Shown here in pieces: positions 54,739 to 61,647 of a stretch of 64,000 nucleotides of DNA (the first letter of the stretch is position 1; each line of letters begins with the position of its first letter). The DNA is from Pedobacter sp. KBW06 (GTDB lineage Bacteria > Bacteroidota > Bacteroidia > Sphingobacteriales > Sphingobacteriaceae): the NCBI RefSeq assembly GCF_003852525.1, contig NZ_QAJL01000003.1:551343-615342 (forward strand). Direction: 5' to 3'. The notes under the pieces are model-generated. The model did not search any database. It had not been told where the DNA came from and worked only from the letters and a program-made list of their open reading frames with translations. The position numbers were made by a program, and so were the translations under genes.

Positions 54739-55926
54739 TTATTTTAAAATGAAAATGGATGACCACCGGTCAATTTCTGTTTGATAACCGTTCAGTACCA
54801 GTGCAACGCCAACGAATCCTTCGATAACTGACAACACTTCTGAGGAAGGCAGCAATTCCGGCGGCTCACGGAGGTAATTGCTTTCCATCATTTCCCAGGT
54901 CCGGCCGATCCATAACTCATAAGCTTCGAGGTAGATCGGGTTCCCGGAAATGTTATACAGGCTTTTATAAAGCTGGGCAATGCCCGAGGTACCGTGACAG
55001 AAAAAAGGATTGTCAACCACCTCGCAATGAACAGCAGTTTCGGAAAATGAAAACAAACCGATTTCTTCTGCTTTATTATGGTAGGACTGATCTCCCGACA
55101 GTCTGCCCAAGTCATAGAGAAACAGACAAACTGCAAGGTCTCCATAGCACCAGGCTACCGGAATGTTATTGAAAATGGCTAATCCTTCATTATTGATGAT
55201 CGAAGGAAAGAGCGAACGGATCCTTTCGTCATCTCCTGTTTTATAGGAAAGCTTGCAAATCAAATAATCCGCCATAAGCTTTGCTTTTGGAATGAGCCAG
55301 GAAAAATCAGGATCCCGGTCGATCAGGTTCAGTAAAATTAGTCCAAGCGACAGATTGCCATGGGCAAGCCCCAGGTTTATAAATTCTTCTTCGCCTTCTT
55401 TTTTATGATAAAAAGCATTTTTGATCCTTAAGCCCTGCTCATCAACGATTTCTCTTTTAAAGATCTCCTTTAGCAACCGTTGAAGCAGATCTTTAATAAA
55501 AGGGTTCAAATTGCGCTGAGAAAAGTAATGCAGATGGCCAATGGTTCCATAAAGGAAATCGGTATTGTCTTTGGTTAATTCCAGAAATGCCTTTTCTGCA
55601 ATCAGCAGGTCCAGATCGTAAAACTCCTGATCTACATCTAAATCGATAAAACCTTCTTTAACCAGATAGTTAACAAGCAAGGGCAATCCCACATACCCGT
55701 TAGCCAGGGAAAAATCAGTAAAAACCGTTTCTGCAGCGTTCATTTCCCCGAACAACTCCGCCAATAATGCTTCTGCATGGTCCGTAAAGATTTCTCCTTT
55801 TATCCTGCCTGCTTCAAAAAAATAAAGAATGGAACCCAGCTTCCCCGAATACAGGGAGTTACCTGCCTGATCATTGTGGGCAAGGATCTGTTCGTCAAAC
55901 CATTCCAAAGTCGCGTTATCTATCAT
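54739..55926 (-). CDS. lanC: Lanthionine synthetase C family protein (canonical cyclase)
   Basis: The 395-residue protein has the LanC helical barrel repeats and all zinc ligands: AWCYGDLAVCLF (Cys260) and FFCHGTSGIAQLY (Cys310, His311). It should add Cys thiols of the precursor cores to Dha/Dhb, forming the lanthionine rings. Its first four bases overlap the stop of the preceding LanC-like gene, so the two are probably translated together. It is the only LanC of the three in this locus with an intact active site. Confidence 0.93.
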   Translation of the reverse strand: MIDNATLEWFDEQILAHNDQAGNSLYSGKLGSILYFFEAGRIKGEIFTDHAEALLAELFGEMNAAETVFTDFSLANGYVGLPLLVNYLVKEGFIDLDVDQEFYDLDLLIAEKAFLELTKDNTDFLYGTIGHLHYFSQRNLNPFIKDLLQRLLKEIFKREIVDEQGLRIKNAFYHKKEGEEEFINLGLAHGNLSLGLILLNLIDRDPDFSWLIPKAKLMADYLICKLSYKTGDDERIRSLFPSIINNEGLAIFNNIPVAWCYGDLAVCLFLYDLGRLSGDQSYHNKAEEIGLFSFSETAVHCEVVDNPFFCHGTSGIAQLYKSLYNISGNPIYLEAYELWIGRTWEMMESNYLREPPELLPSSEVLSVIEGFVGVALVLNGYQTEIDRWSSIFILK

Positions 55927-56975
55927 GATCCTGAAGATTTATGGAGTAAAAATGCGTAACAGGTTAAAAGGTCAATTTTTGCTTTGATATCAAACTGCCC
56001 TTCCGAACTAATGGCATTGTAAAGGTTAACTTCTAATTTAGATTGCCAGGCTTTAGAGGCCTCCAGAAACTTCGCATCGCCGGTAAAATCATATAAGGCG
56101 TTATAGCCATAAAGCAGGCCGAGTGCGCCATGCTGAAAATCATAGCTATCGATATCATCTTTCAACAGAGAAGGTAAAATCAAGGTATGTAAGCCAACGA
56201 GCAAACCGGTACGGTACAAGGTTTTATTATTTTTAAAAATGGAATAGGCGAGAATAATATTGGATTTCTGAAGATCTCCCTCTTTCCAGTTCAGAAGATC
56301 CGTAAGTGTGGCATTTTCGGAATGCCTCCCAAAGAAAAGATATTTATATTCTTCAATATTCACATCTTCCCAGAAGGAAAACAGGGCATCGAAGCAAAGG
56401 TCAATGACTTGAATCAGGTTTTCTTCCCTTTGCTGGTCATAATGTTCATTGTTGAAATACAAGCCGAACAGGGTGTCAGCGATATGGGACAACTGGTTTT
56501 GTGGAGCACGATGAACCTGATATGCTTTCCCTTCAAGGTAAGTCCTGATTCCACTGACAAAATTCAACTTCAGCTCTTCCACCTGCTCAGTTCCGCAGGA
56601 TTTCAGGTAAAACATCAGTCCTGTTGCACCATTATTAAAATCGTAACGATTGGCTGAAATCAGCCGGGTACTTCTGCTGAAAATGAAATCATTCACTTCC
56701 GGGATAATATATTCGGATTGAAAAACTCTTTTTTCTATGAGCGGATCCAGAACAAAGAGAATATTTAATGCATGAACAAACTGTTCGATAAAGGATGATT
56801 TTTCGTAAAACCGGCCGGAATTTAACAGTGTTCTATCCTCCATATCAAAAGGCGTCTCCTGGATCAGGGCCAGCAGAAAGCGGATCAGACAACGTTCTTC
56901 TGAACTGTCAGACCGGCTCCATTGTTTATCAATTTCGAGCCTTAAAATGTCGGATAAATATGCGGTCTTAATCAT
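55923..56975 (-). CDS. Second LanC-like protein lacking both zinc cysteines
   Basis: The 350-residue protein shows the LanC repeat pattern in weaker form: FNNGATGLMFYLKS, then LNWKEGDLQKSNIILAYSIF at the place of WCYG (Lys231 instead of Cys), and DFQHGALGLLYGYNALYD at the place of CHG (Gln281-His282). Only the His ligand is left, as in the other degenerate paralogue. It overlaps the regulator gene upstream and canonical lanC downstream by four bases each, which implies tight co-translation and perhaps a LanC heterodimer. Confidence 0.75.
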   Translation of the reverse strand: MIKTAYLSDILRLEIDKQWSRSDSSEERCLIRFLLALIQETPFDMEDRTLLNSGRFYEKSSFIEQFVHALNILFVLDPLIEKRVFQSEYIIPEVNDFIFSRSTRLISANRYDFNNGATGLMFYLKSCGTEQVEELKLNFVSGIRTYLEGKAYQVHRAPQNQLSHIADTLFGLYFNNEHYDQQREENLIQVIDLCFDALFSFWEDVNIEEYKYLFFGRHSENATLTDLLNWKEGDLQKSNIILAYSIFKNNKTLYRTGLLVGLHTLILPSLLKDDIDSYDFQHGALGLLYGYNALYDFTGDAKFLEASKAWQSKLEVNLYNAISSEGQFDIKAKIDLLTCYAFLLHKSSGS

Positions 56976-57673
56976 GCGATGTTAGTGAGTGTGGTCCTGT
57001 ACCAAACGGCTATGGACAACAGTTGATTTTTGCCCTTTAAACTCAGCTTCCCGATAATACTGGCCTTATGGTTATTGACTGTTGCCGGGCTGATAAACAA
57101 GGCCTCAGCAATACTTCTTGTAGATAGTGTATTGGAAATGGCCAGAAAAATTTCCATCTCTCTTTTTGTCAGCTCTTTGATCTTGCTGAAGCTGCAGCCT
57201 AATGCAGGAAGATCATAGGAGCTGATCTGGCTCTGCAGCAATAACCGTTTCACATGACTCGACTTATACCTCCTGGAGTTATAGACCTCCATGATGCAAT
57301 AATACAAATCGCTCATGCTTTCATGATTGGACAACAGCCCCTTCACTACGCCATCCTGACTTTCCTCAAAGTACCGGAGGACCTCTATTTTATTGCTCAG
57401 CAGAATTACCTTCACATCCGTTTTAAGTTTTTTGAGTGCATCTATCGTTTGAAAAACAGTGCTGTCCAACAAGTTGGCGCTGATGATCAGGATAGAAGAA
57501 TCGCACCTGCCAAGAAAATCAAGGGTTTCTTTCTCAGAACACGCAACTCCTATATTTTCAAAGTTGCGGTGCTGCAGGTAGTCAAAAAGTGCTTCACAAA
57601 GGATATTATTGTCGGACGCAATACAGATAGCATCTACAATTTTGGCTGTCGAAAAAGGGATGATCCTGGTCAT
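56972..57673 (-). CDS. LuxR-type regulator with degenerate receiver domain
   Basis: The 233-residue protein has a receiver-like N-terminus (about 15-130) and a C-terminal LuxR helix-turn-helix (about 165-230; ELTKREMEIFLAISNTLSTRSIAEALFISPATVNNHKAS). At the position of the phosphorylated Asp the sequence is SSILIISANLL, with Ser65 instead of Asp, so normal phosphorelay control is unlikely. It lies 11 bases after the fifth leader peptide gene and leads the LanC genes. It may sense the peptide or a metabolite, or act constitutively. Confidence 0.82.
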   Translation of the reverse strand: MTRIIPFSTAKIVDAICIASDNNILCEALFDYLQHRNFENIGVACSEKETLDFLGRCDSSILIISANLLDSTVFQTIDALKKLKTDVKVILLSNKIEVLRYFEESQDGVVKGLLSNHESMSDLYYCIMEVYNSRRYKSSHVKRLLLQSQISSYDLPALGCSFSKIKELTKREMEIFLAISNTLSTRSIAEALFISPATVNNHKASIIGKLSLKGKNQLLSIAVWYRTTLTNIA

Positions 57674-57684
57674 AATCTTTTAGT

Positions 57685-57852
57685 TTAGGGTTTTGGTACA
57701 CTAATCGTATAGGTAATGGTAAGGGTGTTGGTTGTATCTGAAGGATTCTGTGGATCACCACCACCGTTGATGGCTTTCATTTCCTGAATGTTTAAATACT
57801 CGATGGTTCTTTTTTTGAACTTAATCTCTTTGGTTTCTTGTTTTGGTTTCAT
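57685..57852 (-). CDS. Cysteine-free double-glycine leader peptide (fifth precursor candidate)
   Basis: A 55-residue frame too short for common cut-offs starts MKPKQETKEI. It has a leader-like segment RTIEYLNIQEMKAINGG that parallels the ISKLDDANLENIQGG leaders of the four precursors. The 24-residue remainder is Thr/Ser-rich (DPQNPSDTTNTLTITYTISV) but has no Cys, so it cannot form lanthionines itself. It is the first gene of the operon with the regulator, LanCs and exporter. It might be exported as a signal or be a dehydrated, uncyclised peptide. Confidence 0.65.
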   Translation of the reverse strand: MKPKQETKEIKFKKRTIEYLNIQEMKAINGGGDPQNPSDTTNTLTITYTISVPKP

Positions 57853-58123
57853 AATCTGATAGTTTGGTTGAACAAATGTGTAGAGAAAGGAGAAGGATCA
57901 GAAAAGTATTACACCAACTCAGTCAGGAAAATGCCCAACGTAGTAAATTCATGTACGAACGAATTTTCAGGATTCTGCCGGAACCGGGCTAAGGACAATT
58001 GGATTTAGGCCTTTTTCCCTAGCTGAATACCCATACAAGACGATTCTCTCAGGTTTCGGCAGGTATAGAGTCCAGGAGTAAAATTGGATCAACGACAACG
58101 AAATCCGGACGAAATGAGGAGGA
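57853..58123. promoter_or_regulatory. Divergent regulatory gap between lanthipeptide operon and sensor kinase
   Basis: About 270 bases between two divergent units; it must hold both promoters. I see no palindrome or consensus -7 box that stands out. Confidence 0.4.
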
Positions 58124-59215
58124 ATGAATACCATTTCTGATCAAAACTTTGTACCTTCCTTTATGACTCCTTTCCATTTCCTTCGATCAAAAATCTTTTA
58201 TAAGCATTTGGCTTTTTGGATAATTTATTGGTTATATGAAATCTCGCTGGTTTTCATCCTGGAACCCAAGCGTCTTTTCTGGACAGAGACCATTCTCATG
58301 GCTTTCCTTAACGTCTCAGTTTTCTATTTCTGCACCTATTGGGCACTGCCACAACATAAACCTAAAATCCCGATCGTCGCATTCCTGATTAAGATATTGG
58401 TCCTCATGGTCTGCTATATTTTAATCAAAACCTTGATGTCCTACCTGCTCATCTATTTCGGGCTGTCGGGCAATAAAACACTAACCACCAACCTTACCTT
58501 TTATATTGTAGGATCAATCTGGCGTTTAAGCTATTTCATCTTCCTTGGAACGGCTTTTTGGTTCGCAAGAATGTCCATCCTCTCGGAAAAACGGTTAAGG
58601 ATAAAAGAGAATGAGGAGCAGTCGCTAAAAAACAGCATTCTGAATATGAAGTTATCTTTTCTGAAAGCCCAGATTAACCCGCACTTTCTATTCAATACGC
58701 TCAGTTTTCTTTACTCTAAATCTCTTGACCTCTCCAATGAGTTGGCAAAAGGAATAATTACCTTATCTGAAATCATGAGGTACTCTCTTAAAGATGTCGA
58801 TTACGATGGAAAGTCTCTTTTAAGTGAAGAAACCAAGCACATTAAAAACCTGATTCTCATGAACAATTTCAGGTTTCAAAATCAGTTCAATTTTAATTTC
58901 AGGGAGTCCGGAGTCAAAGCAGATCATAAGATTGTACCCCTGATCCTGATTACACTGATAGAAAATGCAATGAAATTCGGTGAGATTACAGACCCGGAAA
59001 ATCCAGTAGATATTAGCCTCGAAGTAGAAAACAATCAATTGTCTTTTTCGCTTACGAACAAAAAAAAACCGGCGGATTCCCTGATCAACGATGGTCATGG
59101 CATCGGCATCAAATACATCCTTTATAAACTGGAAAATTACTACCCGGATAAATTTAGCCTGGACATCAAAAATGAAGAAAAAAGGTACACTTTATCCCTG
59201 AAAATCGCACTGTAA
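58124..59215 (+). CDS. LytS-type sensor histidine kinase
   Basis: The 363-residue protein has four predicted membrane helices (about 28-145) with very short loops, then a His_kinase domain with LKAQINPHFLFNTLSFLYSKS (phosphorylated His in NPHFLFN). A HATPase_c region follows (about 265-360; LITLIENAMKFG and GHGIGIKYILYKLE). No separate sensor domain is present, so the membrane part itself probably senses envelope state or a small ligand. It is followed by its LytTR response regulator. Its divergent position beside the lanthipeptide operon suggests, without proof, a link to its control or immunity. Confidence 0.9.
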   Translation: MNTISDQNFVPSFMTPFHFLRSKIFYKHLAFWIIYWLYEISLVFILEPKRLFWTETILMAFLNVSVFYFCTYWALPQHKPKIPIVAFLIKILVLMVCYILIKTLMSYLLIYFGLSGNKTLTTNLTFYIVGSIWRLSYFIFLGTAFWFARMSILSEKRLRIKENEEQSLKNSILNMKLSFLKAQINPHFLFNTLSFLYSKSLDLSNELAKGIITLSEIMRYSLKDVDYDGKSLLSEETKHIKNLILMNNFRFQNQFNFNFRESGVKADHKIVPLILITLIENAMKFGEITDPENPVDISLEVENNQLSFSLTNKKKPADSLINDGHGIGIKYILYKLENYYPDKFSLDIKNEEKRYTLSLKIAL

Positions 59216-59330
59216 TTAACTATTAATTTGTCGTTTAATATATTTTTTTTCAATAGACAAACAATAAATTCATTTGTGCTCATTTAAATTCAATTTTATA
59301 TATATTTAGGTATCAATAATTTAATACATT

Positions 59331-60059
59331 ATGCTCAGATGTCTCATAGTTGATGATGAACCACATGCGATTGAAGTAATTAAAAATTACAGTAAAAAAA
59401 CTCCTTATTTAGAAATTGTAGCTTCCTTTAATAGCGCGCTCGAAGCATTGCCATATATAGAAAAAGAAGATATTGATCTGATCTTTCTGGATATCAATAT
59501 GCCCACCTTCACGGGGCTTGACTTTGTCAAATCTTTTGGAAACAAGACCAATATTATTTTAACAACCGCCTATTCCAACTATGCGGTGACAGCTTTTGAT
59601 AATGATGTGATCGATTATCTGCTCAAACCCTTCCCTTTTGAAAGGTTCCTTGTGGCCACCCAGAAGGCGCTGAACAGACTGTACAAACCAGTTGCAGAAA
59701 AAGCTCCGGTAGAAATTAAAGAAACAGAACACCAGATTTTTGTTAAAACTGATAAAGGCAAAATCATTAAGATTGAGTATAATGACATCATCTATATTGA
59801 GGGACTGAAAAATTACATTTCCTTTTACCTGACCAATAAAAGAAGGGTGATTTCCTTATTAAATATGAAAACGCTGGAAGACAGGCTCCCAGCACAAAAT
59901 TTCGTCAGGATACATAAATCCTATCTCATTTCTATCAATAAGATCATCTCCATGGATGGCGGACGGCTTTACCTTGAAGGTGCCGAAGAACCGATCCCCA
60001 TTGGCAATACATTCAAGGCTTTGTTTATCGAAAGACTAAAAGGAAAATTCCTGAGCTAA
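59331..60059 (+). CDS. LytTR family response regulator
   Basis: The 242-residue protein has a complete receiver domain (acid pair in VDDEPHA, phosphorylated Asp54 in IFLDINMP, Lys in LLKPFPFERF) and a C-terminal LytTR DNA-binding domain (about 135-240; GKIIKIEYNDIIYIEGLKNY and NFVRIHKSYLISINKI). It should be phosphorylated by the kinase coded 115 bases upstream. LytTR proteins bind pairs of short direct repeats near target promoters. Confidence 0.93.
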   Translation: MLRCLIVDDEPHAIEVIKNYSKKTPYLEIVASFNSALEALPYIEKEDIDLIFLDINMPTFTGLDFVKSFGNKTNIILTTAYSNYAVTAFDNDVIDYLLKPFPFERFLVATQKALNRLYKPVAEKAPVEIKETEHQIFVKTDKGKIIKIEYNDIIYIEGLKNYISFYLTNKRRVISLLNMKTLEDRLPAQNFVRIHKSYLISINKIISMDGGRLYLEGAEEPIPIGNTFKALFIERLKGKFLS

Positions 60060-60072
60060 TTGAATTAAATCA

Positions 60073-60309
60073 CTACATGATTAAATCAGCATCTTTTGGC
60101 GCTGATTTAAGTTCCTGGTTAACCTGAGATTTCATAAACGCGATCTGTTCGTTCAACAATGCGTTGTTGTGATGTAGAAGTTTATTGGTAACCTCTTGAT
60201 TTTTAATAATTGTATCTACTTTCCAATACCACAACACCACTTCCCTTAATGCCAGAAACAGTAAAAAACAAACGACAATTGCAATGATTATACCTACGAA
60301 ATCTCCCAT
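60073..60309 (-). CDS. Small membrane protein of unknown function
   Basis: The 78-residue protein has one N-terminal membrane helix (about 5-28; VGIIIAIVVCFLLFLALREVV) and a Gln/Asn-rich, probably coiled-coil tail in the cytoplasm. Its stop lies 13 bases from the convergent LytTR gene stop. Nothing shows its role. Confidence 0.6.
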   Translation of the reverse strand: MGDFVGIIIAIVVCFLLFLALREVVLWYWKVDTIIKNQEVTNKLLHHNNALLNEQIAFMKSQVNQELKSAPKDADLIM

Positions 60310-60489
60310 GATTAGTTTATTAAAATTATTTGTTCAACAATCAAAAGTATACTGCGCCGGACTGCTTTCCTTACGGGAAACCGTAAACTTTAAGATGTTT
60401 TTGATGGCCTGATCGAAAATCTGAATAACCGGGCATTACAAGGAGAAATTTTATACAGAAGCAAAATTGAGGGCAGGAATTCCTGCAGA

Positions 60490-60535
60490 AACTGAAAAAA
60501 GTCTGAAATATTATAATTTCAGACCTTTTTCAGTT
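60490..60535. terminator. Terminator hairpin
   Basis: AACTGAAAAAAGTCTGAAAT and ATTTCAGACCTTTTTCAGTT pair over nearly 20 bases with a 6-base loop and T-runs inside. It lies 15 bases beyond the stop of the 353-residue minus-strand gene. Confidence 0.8.
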
Positions 60536-60550
60536 GGTAAAAATCACTTT

Positions 60551-61612
60551 TTATTTATGGGTCAGCCTGAAAGGAACAGACCCGATCAGCATAATCGTCC
60601 TGGTAGCCTTAGACGAAACAGCAAAGGCATCTCCATTGGCCAAAAACTCCTGAGGTGTTCCATGATGATGTGCCTCAATCAGATGTCCGGGAGCAACCTC
60701 CCTTGCGTGTTCAATAAACTCATTACTGGAACCCCATTCTCCGACAAAAGGAATGATATTCGCCCCGTCAGGAACTTCCGTTGGCCCTTTATAATAGGTC
60801 CAGCTCAATGAAGTCTCATAACCCGGAGGATAATTAACCAGAAAAGTTTGTCCGTAATTGGGTTTTGCCACCTGGGTTTTAGGAAAATAGATCGTATTAT
60901 CCTGATCAGGTCCGGGTACAGAAAACTGAATGTAACCATCGGTAGGAATATTCACACACTGCAAGCCTACGATCATTTGTCCGCCATCTGGCGCTCCGAT
61001 TACCGAGGCTACTCCCTGCAATGTGGGTTGTGAAGCATCGACTTCTACGGTATTTTTCCAGCCTACATTGGGATGAGAAACAATGAATTTTGCCATATCA
61101 GAAACACTGCCAATACTGGCAAGATCCGGTGGCGTCAACTGATCCGCACCATTCTCAGCCCAGGCAACAAGACAATAGTGTATGCCTTGTCGGGGAGGCG
61201 TCCATCCAAAAGGAGTAATTGTTCCTGCAATTCCATCATTATCCGTATCGGCTGGCGCATCAAATGTTTGCCAGTTCTGCTGATTACCGGCAACAACAAT
61301 ACCTGCCGTCTTCCAGTTCTGAGGCCAAAGCACAATAGAAGTATCTACATAATACAGATAAAGCGTGGTTTTCAACGGGCCGGATTGCGGGTTTAGTCCA
61401 CGCAAATACACCCAGTTATTGGTTAGTGGCGTCTGTGAATTCGCCTGTGGCAAACCCTGTTTATAATGGTTCACATCCGATACCACCCTGGGATCAGGCA
61501 ATGGCACCGGCCCGGTACAAATGATGTCCGGAGAATTGGTCCAGTTTGAGGAGTTTGAACCACTAATTGATTCGCCAACATAATCTCTGATAAAAAATCC
61601 ATTGTAACTCAT
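60551..61612 (-). CDS. Uncharacterised leaderless beta-rich protein
   Basis: The 353-residue protein has no signal peptide (MSYNGFFIRDYVGESISG). It contains WVYLRGLNPQSGP, DTDNDGIAGTITPFGWTPP and a His-rich C-terminal part (VAPGHLIEAHHHGTPQE). The composition (many Pro, Trp, Asn, Gly) is that of a surface or structural protein rather than a cytoplasmic enzyme. It lies 35 bases downstream of the large propeller protein and is probably co-transcribed with it. Function and export route unknown. Confidence 0.6.
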   Translation of the reverse strand: MSYNGFFIRDYVGESISGSNSSNWTNSPDIICTGPVPLPDPRVVSDVNHYKQGLPQANSQTPLTNNWVYLRGLNPQSGPLKTTLYLYYVDTSIVLWPQNWKTAGIVVAGNQQNWQTFDAPADTDNDGIAGTITPFGWTPPRQGIHYCLVAWAENGADQLTPPDLASIGSVSDMAKFIVSHPNVGWKNTVEVDASQPTLQGVASVIGAPDGGQMIVGLQCVNIPTDGYIQFSVPGPDQDNTIYFPKTQVAKPNYGQTFLVNYPPGYETSLSWTYYKGPTEVPDGANIIPFVGEWGSSNEFIEHAREVAPGHLIEAHHHGTPQEFLANGDAFAVSSKATRTIMLIGSVPFRLTHK

Positions 61613-61647
61613 GCGCTAATTTGTTTAAATTGATAAATATTGAATGA

